From: CAYNWT01 sp964450955
Lineage (GTDB): Bacteria; Planctomycetota; Planctomycetia; Planctomycetales; Planctomycetaceae
Direction of reading: 5' to 3'
Length of the DNA stretch: 39,823 nucleotides
Assembly: GCA_964450955.1 (NCBI GenBank)
Contig: CAYVFI010000049.1
Span: 1 to 39,823 of the forward strand
Shown here: positions 7,979 through 15,256 of the stretch, piece after piece
Layout: every line of letters begins with the position of its first letter
How positions within the stretch are numbered: position 1 is the first letter of the stretch
Program-made: the position numbers and the translations under genes
Notes under the pieces: generated by a model
What the model was told of the DNA's origin: nothing
Databases searched by the model: none
What the model saw: the letters and a program-made list of their open reading frames with translations, nothing else

Positions 7979-9022
7979 TCAGACCGTTTGCATTTCGCCG
8001 GTTGCGATGCTTTTGGCTTCAGCAAAACACACGCGCAAGGCGTCCCGAGCCAACTCGCCGGACAGGATCCGCGGTTCCTCGCCTGAAACCAACGCATCCA
8101 CTGCAATCTGTAGCTCGTCCGTAAACGCGCCACACCATTCGCCGTCGGAGTTCAATTCAGGAATCTGAACACCTTCGTTAGTGATCAACCGCAGCGGTGT
8201 ATTGACTGTCCATTCGCCAGCCAGCGTGCCTGCATCAAACATGATGGTCGCCTTCTCAAGATACAGTTCGAACCCATGCCCAAACTCCAGGCCACCAGCG
8301 GCGATACCACCACTGACACACGACACCGCGAGGTCAGGATCATCGAACGCGTACTGGCTGTGAACATGGTTCACAAAATCATCCTGCAGCAACCCGCGTG
8401 AGAAGACAGCTTTGGGAACACCGCAAACGTGGCTGATGAAATGATTGTCGTGTATGTGCAAGTCAATGCCCCACCCGCCCAGCTTTCGAAAGTCTGACAT
8501 CCCGTCGGACCAGTCTGGCTGACAGATGACGCGTTTGAAGTGAGCCGCCTTTAGTTTTCCGAACTCACCGCTGGTCGCTGCTTTGGCTGCGTAAGCGAAC
8601 TCGGGAAAGAACGGCAAAACATGTCCCACCAGCAACGGAACCCCCGCGTCCTTCGCCGCGCTTACCATACGGTCGGCCGCTTCCAAATCGATCGCGATCG
8701 GCTTTTCGACCAGCGTCGCCTTCCCCGCCGCAATGCATTCCATGACAACCTTTTCGTGCATGTCTGTCGGCAGGCAGACGTCAACAAGATCGACATTCGG
8801 ATCGGACAGTAATTCTTTGTAGTCGCCATAGCAGGCGACGTCGGTCAAATCGACCTTACCCGCTGGCGGTCCGAAGTTGCCCTGAATTCCAGTCCAGTCG
8901 CCTTCCAGCTTCTTTGGATTGCGAGTCGCAATCGCTGTCACCTTCGCGCCGGTCAATTTCTTTGCGGCTTCGAAGTGGGTGTACCCCATGAAGCCCACGC
9001 CAATGATGCCAATTCCTGTCAC
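7979..9022 (-). CDS. Gfo/Idh/MocA family NAD(P)-dependent oxidoreductase
   Basis: A 347-residue protein with an N-terminal Rossmann fold (GIIGVGFMG, about 5-13) and the family's EKPIA motif near residue 97 (VEKPIAIDLEAADRMV). The C-terminal alpha/beta domain includes GGWGIDLHIHDNHFI, where the DxxxHD-like residues would contact the sugar or polyol substrate. Such enzymes oxidise or reduce sugars, inositols or related compounds with NAD(P); the substrate cannot be read from sequence. The start is GTG with GGAGAG 7-12 bases upstream. It lies 68 bases after the sulfatase gene on the same strand, so joint use in breakdown of sulfated or modified sugars is plausible but inferred. No signal peptide: cytoplasmic. 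Confidence 0.92.
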   Translation of the reverse strand: MTGIGIIGVGFMGYTHFEAAKKLTGAKVTAIATRNPKKLEGDWTGIQGNFGPPAGKVDLTDVACYGDYKELLSDPNVDLVDVCLPTDMHEKVVMECIAAGKATLVEKPIAIDLEAADRMVSAAKDAGVPLLVGHVLPFFPEFAYAAKAATSGEFGKLKAAHFKRVICQPDWSDGMSDFRKLGGWGIDLHIHDNHFISHVCGVPKAVFSRGLLQDDFVNHVHSQYAFDDPDLAVSCVSGGIAAGGLEFGHGFELYLEKATIMFDAGTLAGEWTVNTPLRLITNEGVQIPELNSDGEWCGAFTDELQIAVDALVSGEEPRILSGELARDALRVCFAEAKSIATGEMQTV

Positions 9023-9090
9023 GTTTTCTCTCCGCTGAAAAACTCGGTAACACCGACGATACCAGATTCCTTATTCAGTTTCGCGGATGA

Positions 9091-10527
9091 CTATTTCCTG
9101 TTCGCCGCCGGGTTCTTTTGCCGAGTCCGGTACCGCTTGCGCATCGCCTCGACATCAAGCGGCTTGTTGGTGCGTCGGCTCCACCACTGGTCTGCTTTCG
9201 CGGCGTCAAAGTTTGGGTTTAGCGTCGGCATCCTTGCGTGAGTTCGCATTCGGAATGCCGCCAGGTCGGCTTTTAGCGCTGCCACCAATCGCGGTTCGTC
9301 GGCGGCCAGGTTCTTCGATTCGGACAGGTCGTCAGCAAGATTATACAGCTCAACCGAATCATCTTCGAACCATTCAATTAGCTTCCAGTTGCCTTTGCGA
9401 ATCGCCCCGCCAGGCCGCGAATGGTGATAGTGCGGGTAATGAAAATAGATCGCTTCCCGCGACAGCGACGCATTCGCATCCTTCAGCAGTGGAACCATGC
9501 TGCTGCCATCGATGGGCTGTTTCGGTGTCGCCGTTGATGCCATCTCGCAAAACGTTGGCAACAAGTCGGCCGTCGTTGTTGGTTCGTCACACACTGTGCC
9601 TGCCGCAACAACTCCTGGCCAGCGCACAATCATGGGCACGCGGATGCCGCCCTCGTACAGTGTCCCTTTTTCGTCACGTAGCGGAGCGTTGCTGGAAACA
9701 ATGTCGCCAGCTTTTGTGTAGATCTGGCGGAGCCCGCCGTTGTCGGATGTGAAGACGATAATCGTGTTGTTCGCTAGTTTGTGTTCTTCTAATTTGGCCA
9801 GAACCCGACCGATGCTGTTGTCCAGGTCTTCGATCATGGCTGCGTAAATCGGATTGTTAACGCCGTGTTCCGGCGGTGTCTTCCGACGATACTTCTCAGC
9901 GGTCTCTTTGGTTGACTCAAGCGGAATGTGGACAGCGTGATGTGACACCGTCAGAAAGAATGGACGCGACTTGTTTTGATCGATGAACCACAACGCTGCG
10001 TCGGTGAGGTAGTCGATTGACTTGGGGCCGCGTTCTGGTTTCTTCGGCTTCAGCGCACCGGGCAACTTTCGTTCGGTAACTGCAAACCCGTGCTGGTCCG
10101 GTTGGTGAGCCGCGTCGGTTCCTAAATGCCATTTGCCAAAATAGCCCGTCGCGTAACCGGCTGCGGTCAACACGTCGCCAGGCGTCTTGACTCCGTCTTG
10201 CAGATGATGATCGATTTTCGGAACCACCAACTTTTCAAACGGCCGCCAGTGCCCGGGAATAAAATCGGTAACCCCCGTTCGCGCCGAATACTGGCCGGTC
10301 ATGATTGTCGATCGCGAGGATGAACACACCGGAGTCGCTGCGTAGAAATCCGTAAACTTCATTCCATCGCGAGCCAACCGGTCGATTACGGGAGTCTCGT
10401 GGAAGCGGTGCCCGTAGCACGCCACGTCAGGCCAGCCCATATCGTCGATCAACATGAACACGATATTGGGCCGATCGGCAGCCAACGATCCGGGACAAGC
10501 CACTAGCAGAAGAACCAATAATCGCAT
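9091..10527 (-). CDS. Secreted sulfatase (type I, formylglycine family)
   Basis: About 478 residues from ATG at 10527, chosen because it begins a clean signal peptide (MRLLVLLLVACPGSLAA) directly before RPNIVFMLIDDMGWPD, the metal-binding N-terminus of alkaline-phosphatase-like sulfatases. The active-site Cys (C68) is in VCSSSRSTIMTGQYSARTG. The motif is C-S-S-S-R rather than the standard C-x-P-x-R, so conversion to formylglycine may be inefficient or use a variant maturase. Later landmarks are GKWHLG, FTSDNGGLR and a C-terminal RKGNWKLI. It would hydrolyse sulfate esters of glycans or other organic sulfates outside the cytoplasm. Planctomycetes carry many sulfatases. The frame is open to 10581, but the extra 18 residues would spoil the signal peptide. 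Confidence 0.93.
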   Translation of the reverse strand: MRLLVLLLVACPGSLAADRPNIVFMLIDDMGWPDVACYGHRFHETPVIDRLARDGMKFTDFYAATPVCSSSRSTIMTGQYSARTGVTDFIPGHWRPFEKLVVPKIDHHLQDGVKTPGDVLTAAGYATGYFGKWHLGTDAAHQPDQHGFAVTERKLPGALKPKKPERGPKSIDYLTDAALWFIDQNKSRPFFLTVSHHAVHIPLESTKETAEKYRRKTPPEHGVNNPIYAAMIEDLDNSIGRVLAKLEEHKLANNTIIVFTSDNGGLRQIYTKAGDIVSSNAPLRDEKGTLYEGGIRVPMIVRWPGVVAAGTVCDEPTTTADLLPTFCEMASTATPKQPIDGSSMVPLLKDANASLSREAIYFHYPHYHHSRPGGAIRKGNWKLIEWFEDDSVELYNLADDLSESKNLAADEPRLVAALKADLAAFRMRTHARMPTLNPNFDAAKADQWWSRRTNKPLDVEAMRKRYRTRQKNPAANRK

Positions 10528-10639
10528 GGATTTCACTTTCGATAGGCCAGCAATTGATGTTAGACATTTCACATTCTGCACAGATCAGTTACCGATTAGA
10601 GCCTTTCTTGCCGGGAAAATCGCCAGTACCGTAACTTAA

Positions 10640-10832
10640 GGCACCTTGCAGATTGCAAATGGCCATAACACTTCGCAAAGTATGTGTAGGGCTTCGGACA
10701 CAGGGCCCTTGAGACTCAAACCTGTAGCAGCAATGCTTCACTTGCGTTTCTTAGCCAGTCAAGCGAACCGAGGAAGACCTCTGTCGAACGCCCAGAGCTC
10801 TTTGGACGGGAATTCCTTGGCTGGCTTTTTTT
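10640..10832 (+). ncRNA. Candidate structured small RNA ending in a U-tract
   Basis: On the plus strand a 10-bp helix with one G-U pair (10754-10763 GCCAGTCAAG with 10816-10825 CTTGGCTGGC) closes a region holding further small hairpins (GAGG-AAGA-CCTC at 10770-10781; CCAGAG/CTTTGG around 10792-10804). It is followed at once by seven T (10826-10832). Upstream are a 5-bp hairpin with a 3-nt loop (TTGCA-GAT-TGCAA) and TGTGT/ACACA around 10683-10702. No plus-strand protein gene ends here and the sulfatase is read away from it, so a terminator would serve an untranslated RNA. The 5' end is a guess and no convincing promoter was found. It fits no RNA family I can name. Confidence 0.25.
10754..10832 (+). 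terminator. Plus-strand terminator-like structure
   Basis: A 10-bp closing helix (10754-10763 / 10816-10825) is directly followed by T7 at 10826-10832, with inner hairpins between. The loop is longer than usual for an intrinsic terminator. It would act on a plus-strand transcript starting in 10528-10753. Confidence 0.35.
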
Positions 10833-10846
10833 GTGCCCGGCGTCAG

Positions 10847-11503
10847 TCACAATCGCTCGATCACCCCATCGCGAATTGTGATTCTCCGGTCGGCCTGTTC
10901 TGCTGCGATCGGATCATGGGTCACCAGCAACACTGCTGCCCCTTTGTCAGCAAACGCCCGCAGGTGACGCAGGACAATGGCTGAGTTCTCTGCGTCCAGA
11001 TTCCCGGTTGGTTCATCAGCCAATAACAAAGACGGCTCATTCAACATCGCCCGCGCAAGCGCGGTGCGTTGGCGTTCTCCGGTGCTTAATTTTTCTGGTA
11101 AGTGACTTAGTCGGTCCGCCAGCCCGAATTCGTCCAGCAATTCGATTGCCCGATCTTGCGCGGCTTTGCCGGAGACCAATGCCGGAGCCATAACGTTGTG
11201 ACGCACTGTCAGGTATGGAACCAGATGCAGTTCCTGGAATACGAACCCAATGTGTTCGTTACGGAATTGGGAACGACTGTCGGGGGTGAGTTCGTAGAGA
11301 TCTGTTTCGTTTACGGTGACGACCCCCGAATCGGGCGCCAGTAAACCACCGGCGGTCAGCAGCAGCGTAGACTTTCCGCAACCACTGGGACCGGTCACCG
11401 CGACGAACTCCCCCTTGCCAACAGTCAGCGAAGCGTTGTTTACAGCGGTAACGCTAAGCCGCCCTTCGCGGTAGACCCTGGTGACATCTTTAAGCGACAG
11501 CAT
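10847..11503 (-). CDS. ABC transporter ATP-binding protein (MacB/LolD type)
   Basis: A 218-residue ATPase with Walker A GPSGCGKST (38-46), Q-loop in FVFQELHLVP (88-97), a signature LSTGERQR (139-146, variant of LSGGQ), Walker B LLLADEP (159-165) and the switch histidine in VTHD (H196). Length and the NLTV-like start match the MacB/LolD/FtsE group that powers FtsX-type permeases in moving lipids, lipoproteins or small molecules across the envelope. The gene starts 3 bases after the permease stop codon, so the two are translated together. No periplasmic adaptor (MacA-like) gene is nearby. Substrate unknown. Confidence 0.94.
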   Translation of the reverse strand: MLSLKDVTRVYREGRLSVTAVNNASLTVGKGEFVAVTGPSGCGKSTLLLTAGGLLAPDSGVVTVNETDLYELTPDSRSQFRNEHIGFVFQELHLVPYLTVRHNVMAPALVSGKAAQDRAIELLDEFGLADRLSHLPEKLSTGERQRTALARAMLNEPSLLLADEPTGNLDAENSAIVLRHLRAFADKGAAVLLVTHDPIAAEQADRRITIRDGVIERL

Positions 11504-11506
11504 CGG

Positions 11507-12787
11507 CTAACTTCCTGAGAGTATGGTTGCCGGGTCGACTTTCGCCGCGAACATCGCCGGTAGCCAGCCTGCCAGTACAGATAAAACAGGAGCTGCCAGC
11601 AGGGCCACCAGGAATGGTCCCGTCATTCCCAAACCGGCTGCCGCCTCCGCACTCAGCGGATCGCCAAGTCCGCGACCCACGAAGAACCCAATCGCAAGCC
11701 CCAACAATCCGCCAAGCACTCCCGCAATGGCCGCCTTGCCCAACAGCACTCGAAGAATCTGTCCGGAACCCAGCCCGATCGCGCGCAGAATACCAATCTC
11801 ACTCCGCCGTTGTCGGATGTTTAGCAGCGTAAGCAGTGCAATCCACGTTGCGGCAATAATGACAATCAGCGGAACCAAAACCGCAGCCAGTTTCGCTCGT
11901 TGATCATGAATCGTCTTGCGACCTGCCTTCGCAGCAGCCAGATTCGCGACGGCGGTTTCCTTAGCCTTATTACGAGCCTCCGCCCGCGCGAGAGCGGGTG
12001 GGCCGCGTTCGACAATTTGAGTACCTGGCAAAATGGCAGCGATCTCTTCTCGAATTTCGGCCACACGATCTTCAGTCGCGCAGTTGCATTCTAAAGCCAG
12101 AATTGCGTTGACCAGGTTTTGCATCTTCAGCATTTCCTGGGCTTCAGCCAGGTTAATCCAAACGGTAATGTCGTCCGCTGTGCCGCGTTCTTCATGAATC
12201 TTCGTAACTACGAACTCGCGGTCCATCAACTTAATTTTGGTTCCGACCGCAACGCCATCTTTCGCTCGCCCCAGTTCAGCACCCACAATCATGGTTCCTT
12301 TTGGCACCGCATCCTGTAGCGGTTTCTTTAACGCTCGATGAGCCAGCGGAACTTCACCACGCGTGCCGGTCACGATGACGCTGCGGTTCATCTCTGGCCA
12401 TTCAATCTTCTTTGCAACGATGGGCAGCAGGTGATTGATTGTTACGATTTTCGACGACGCCAGTTTCGTCACGTACGCTTCCGGCATGGAAGTGGTCGGT
12501 GTCCCCTCCGCGTGCAGTTCACCAAGGTCCTGATCCCCGGGCAGGACCAGAATATTGAACCCCAGACCTTTGGTAATTTTCCGCATCGAGTCTTCAAGTT
12601 TTGAACCCGCGTCTTCGACTTCCTGCTGCCTGGCAGTCAGCAGTTCTTCCGTCTTCAACTCGTCGGTTCTTAGCAAGTAGTACGAACACACGAATGCCGC
12701 GACGGCCACCGCGACGCTAAGAACCGTCAGCACGAAGCTTGTGAACCGGTGGCGAATCTCGCACAGCACCAACGTGATGAGTTTCAT
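11507..12787 (-). CDS. FtsX/MacB-type ABC transporter permease
   Basis: A 426-residue permease. One membrane span lies near the N-terminus (about 16-38, FVLTVLSVAVAVAAFVCSYY), followed by a large extracytoplasmic domain (about 45-300) of MacB core type. Three C-terminal spans follow (around VLVPLIVIIAATWIALLTLL, GLLGLAIGFFVG and GPFLVALLAAPVLSVLAGW). The stretch before the third domain is Ala/Lys-rich (KAKETAVANLAAAKAGRK). RQRRSEIGILRAIGLG is the typical coupling segment contacting the ATPase. The ribosome site AGGTGA lies about 8 bases before ATG. A small GC hairpin (12816-12829) lies between this gene and the aldose epimerase stop, 54 bases upstream. It acts with the adjacent ATPase; whether it exports lipoproteins, lipids or something else is open. 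Confidence 0.92.
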   Translation of the reverse strand: MKLITLVLCEIRHRFTSFVLTVLSVAVAVAAFVCSYYLLRTDELKTEELLTARQQEVEDAGSKLEDSMRKITKGLGFNILVLPGDQDLGELHAEGTPTTSMPEAYVTKLASSKIVTINHLLPIVAKKIEWPEMNRSVIVTGTRGEVPLAHRALKKPLQDAVPKGTMIVGAELGRAKDGVAVGTKIKLMDREFVVTKIHEERGTADDITVWINLAEAQEMLKMQNLVNAILALECNCATEDRVAEIREEIAAILPGTQIVERGPPALARAEARNKAKETAVANLAAAKAGRKTIHDQRAKLAAVLVPLIVIIAATWIALLTLLNIRQRRSEIGILRAIGLGSGQILRVLLGKAAIAGVLGGLLGLAIGFFVGRGLGDPLSAEAAAGLGMTGPFLVALLAAPVLSVLAGWLPAMFAAKVDPATILSGS

Positions 12788-12841
12788 AGTGTCACCTGAA
12801 TGTCCAACATCAGCAGGCGGTCAACCGCCACTCCCCGCACG

Positions 12842-13882
12842 TTATGTCGCTGAGAATCTGTGGACGGTGGTTTGCGTGTAGGTTTCACCCGGCTTCAGTA
12901 TTCCCAGGGGAGCGAAGTTGGGTTCGTTCGGAGCATTCGGGAAGGTCTGCGCTTCCAGGCAAACCGCCTGATGCTTGCTAAACCCGCCGGTCTCGTCGTT
13001 GCCCGCCAGAAAGTTTCCGGTGTAAAGCTGGACGCCGGGTTCGGTGGTACTGACTTCCATCATGCGGCCAGTGACAGGGTCGAACACGACTGCCGCCGGA
13101 CGCAGCTTTCCGCGTTCGCCATTGATGACATAGCAATGGTCGTACCCACCACCTTCAACGTCTGCCAGGTTCTGGCCAATCGCGTGCGCCGATGTGAAGT
13201 CCATGACGGTACCCTTCACGTCAGCGAACTCGCCCGTTGGGATCACAGTGTCATCAACCGGAAGATACTGGTCGCAGAAAAGTCGCAACTCCTGATCAGC
13301 AACGGACGTCCCCCCCGCGCTGATTCCTCGCAGGTTCCAGTACGCATGGTTTGTCAGATTGATAGGTGTCGTCTTTGTTGTGGTGGCTTCGTAAGTGATG
13401 ACCAATTCGCTTTCGGAGTTAAGACTGTACTCAACCATCACCGAAAGTTCGCCCGGATAGCCTTCTTCCCCGTCGACACTCAGGTACGCGAAGCAAACGC
13501 CGCTGACACCATCGTCCTCAAACGGTTCGCCGTTCCAAAGCCGCTTGTGGAACCCAACCTCGCCGCCGTGCAGGTGATTTGGGCCATTGTTCGTCGCGAG
13601 TTGGTAGTCGGTTCCATCGATAGTAAACTTCCCTCGGGCAATCCGATTTCCAAACCGCCCACAAATACCACCAAAGCATGGTGCGTTGGCCAGCCACGCT
13701 TCCACTGAGTTATGTCCCAACGTGACATTGTCCGTCTTACCGTCCCGGTCTGGAACGTGGCATTCCATCAACGTCGCACCGAAATCCATCAGGGAGATGC
13801 TGAGATTCCCGTTCTTAACGACATACTGAACAACCTCTTCTCCGCTTTGAGTCTTCCCCAAAGCGCGTTGCTTGACACTCAT
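12842..13882 (-). CDS. galM: Aldose 1-epimerase (mutarotase)
   Basis: About 346 residues from ATG at 13882 (SVKQRALGKTQSG follows), preceded by GGAAATGG. An in-frame GTG at 13900 adds only six residues and is less likely. Family residues present include the sugar-binding NGPNHLHGG (His at about 103 and 105), the catalytic acid His in LTNHAYWNL (about 179) and the catalytic base Glu in CLEAQTFPNAPN (about 310). It interconverts alpha and beta anomers of aldoses such as galactose or glucose. No signal peptide is visible, so cytoplasmic. Its upstream region is shared with the divergently read prenyltransferase. The 54-base gap to the ABC permease leaves co-transcription possible. Confidence 0.94.
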   Translation of the reverse strand: MSVKQRALGKTQSGEEVVQYVVKNGNLSISLMDFGATLMECHVPDRDGKTDNVTLGHNSVEAWLANAPCFGGICGRFGNRIARGKFTIDGTDYQLATNNGPNHLHGGEVGFHKRLWNGEPFEDDGVSGVCFAYLSVDGEEGYPGELSVMVEYSLNSESELVITYEATTTKTTPINLTNHAYWNLRGISAGGTSVADQELRLFCDQYLPVDDTVIPTGEFADVKGTVMDFTSAHAIGQNLADVEGGGYDHCYVINGERGKLRPAAVVFDPVTGRMMEVSTTEPGVQLYTGNFLAGNDETGGFSKHQAVCLEAQTFPNAPNEPNFAPLGILKPGETYTQTTVHRFSAT

Positions 13883-13953
13883 AGTTCCATTTCCGCACAC
13901 AATTGTGCATTCGGCTTGAATTGACTGTTTTTAATGCAGGTATTTGGCCAGTC

Positions 13954-13959
13954 TATAAT
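13954..13959 (+). promoter_or_regulatory. Consensus -10 element ahead of the prenyltransferase
   Basis: A perfect TATAAT lies 170 bases before ATG 14129; the -35 region at 17-bp spacing (TTAATG) is weak. A transcript starting near 13966 supports a protein start at 14129 (or 14069) over the first in-frame ATG at 13934, which would lie upstream of this start. Confidence 0.45.
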
Positions 13960-14128
13960 TAAGGACCGGGCCTGTTGGATTTCGGCAACGCAGCTATCAG
14001 CGGTAACCCGCTTTTTCAGTCACCGCCTCGCAATCTGTGTGCATAAGCTTAGTCAAAGCAAGGACGGCATGCAGGTCTTTGGACGGAGCCAACCAAAACC
14101 ACATTACTATTTGGCCGAAGCTGTTGTT

Positions 14129-15118
14129 ATGGCGACACCCTTCACCACATCCAAGACACAATCGCCAGAGCTGATTGGGACTCTCAAGGCGTTGCTCCGG
14201 ACGACGCGCCCACACCAGTGGGTGAAGAACCTACTGTGCTTTGTGCCGGTCATTTTCACTGGCAACCTGACCGACATGCACATGGTCATGGGTGGAGCCC
14301 TGGCGGTGGCGGCGTTTTGCTTCGCGTCCGCAGCGGTGTACACGTTCAACGATCTGAAAGATCGCAAGCTGGACCAGGTGCATCCGGTAAAAAGGAACCG
14401 ACCAATCGCGTCGGGCAATCTACCCGTTCGCTTCGCGCTGGTGGCAATGATGATTCTAACGCTGGCTGCGATCGGGATCGCCGCTTACTGCAACTACGCC
14501 TTCCTGGCCGTCATGTCTGTCTACCTGCTACAGAACATCGCCTACACCTGTGGACTAAAAAAGATTGTCATTCTTGACGTCATGTTGGTCGCGAATGGGT
14601 TCCTGCTTCGAGCAGCCGGAGGTGCGTTCGCAATCGATGTCACGGCGTCACCATGGTTGGTGCTGTGTACGCTGACGCTGGCGCTGCTTGTCGCGTTTGG
14701 AAAACGGCGACACGAAATCACACTGCTGGGAGATGCAGAAGCACACCGTCAAACCCTTGGCGAGTACTCCGAAGCATTTCTGGACCAGTCAATGTCCATG
14801 GCCGCCGCATCCGCGATGGTCATGTATTCGCTGTTCACAGTCTCGCCTTACGTTGTCAGAACGTACGGATCGCAGGCGCTGGTTCTTTCAGTACCAATGC
14901 TGCTGTACGCGGTATTCCGATTCGTATTTCTGGTTCGCCAACAGAATATGGGTGGCGAACCGACGAAGATTTTCGTGACAGACACACCCATGCTGATCAA
15001 CGGTGTCCTTTGGATTATTGTCTGCCTTTACGCGATCTACGGACCATCTGAGTGGCTGCCGTGGTGGCGAATGGGCTTCTTTGAAGATCCAACACCTCTG
15101 GCGCCACCGGCAGGCTAA
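14129..15118 (+). CDS. UbiA-type prenyltransferase, resembling decaprenyl-phosphate phosphoribosyltransferase
   Basis: About 329 residues with multiple membrane spans. The N-terminus RPHQWVKNLLCFVP (27-40), the Asp-rich motif NDLKDRKLD (74-82) followed by KRNRPIASG (88-96), and the second loop with LVAFGKRRHE match the UbiA branch that includes DPPR synthase (Rv3806c type), which joins phosphoribosyl diphosphate to a polyprenyl phosphate. That makes a lipid-linked ribose precursor for cell-envelope glycans in actinobacteria; in a planctomycete the end product is unknown. A UbiA enzyme acting on another acceptor is the alternative. The start was placed at ATG 14129 because a consensus -10 lies at 13954 and the residues before MATPF look unlike protein; ATG 14069 remains possible. 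None of the later arabinose-pathway genes is in the window. Confidence 0.85.
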   Translation: MATPFTTSKTQSPELIGTLKALLRTTRPHQWVKNLLCFVPVIFTGNLTDMHMVMGGALAVAAFCFASAAVYTFNDLKDRKLDQVHPVKRNRPIASGNLPVRFALVAMMILTLAAIGIAAYCNYAFLAVMSVYLLQNIAYTCGLKKIVILDVMLVANGFLLRAAGGAFAIDVTASPWLVLCTLTLALLVAFGKRRHEITLLGDAEAHRQTLGEYSEAFLDQSMSMAAASAMVMYSLFTVSPYVVRTYGSQALVLSVPMLLYAVFRFVFLVRQQNMGGEPTKIFVTDTPMLINGVLWIIVCLYAIYGPSEWLPWWRMGFFEDPTPLAPPAG

Positions 15119-15192
15119 GGCAAACGTTGCCGATGAACTGCCGGTCGCCGGGCCCAGACGCTACGGTTTCGCAACATCCCGGTTTTCTCCGG

Positions 15193-15219
15193 TTGTCGAT
15201 TTCTGAACCCTGATACAAT
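15193..15219 (+). promoter_or_regulatory. Extended -10 promoter ahead of the AsmA-like gene
   Basis: TGATACAAT (15211-15219) is an extended -10 element with one mismatch in the hexamer. TTGTCG (15193-15198) lies 15 bp upstream as a short-spaced -35. The AsmA-like start codon is 37 bases downstream, so this gene probably has its own transcript. Confidence 0.45.
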
Positions 15220-15256
15220 TGGCACTTCAGTTTCGCCGATCGTAGAGGGCCGTCCG

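Noticed and set aside
10797..10810. A 14-base sequence, GCTCTTTGGACGGG, repeated at 30345-30358 and partly at about 14076
   Set aside because: In 40 kb a few exact 14-base repeats are expected by chance, and the flanks differ.
10646..10984. 112-codon open frame on the plus strand over the structured segment
   Set aside because: It runs into the ABC ATPase gene in antisense and has no protein-like pattern.
12816..12829. GGCGG-TCAA-CCGCC hairpin between the aldose epimerase and ABC permease genes
   Set aside because: Short, no T-tract; not enough to call a terminator.
13934..14082. Two ATGCAGGTnTTTGG copies 135 bases apart at possible starts of the prenyltransferase
   Set aside because: Short, no extension of the match, and the first lies before the consensus -10 element; treated as coincidence.
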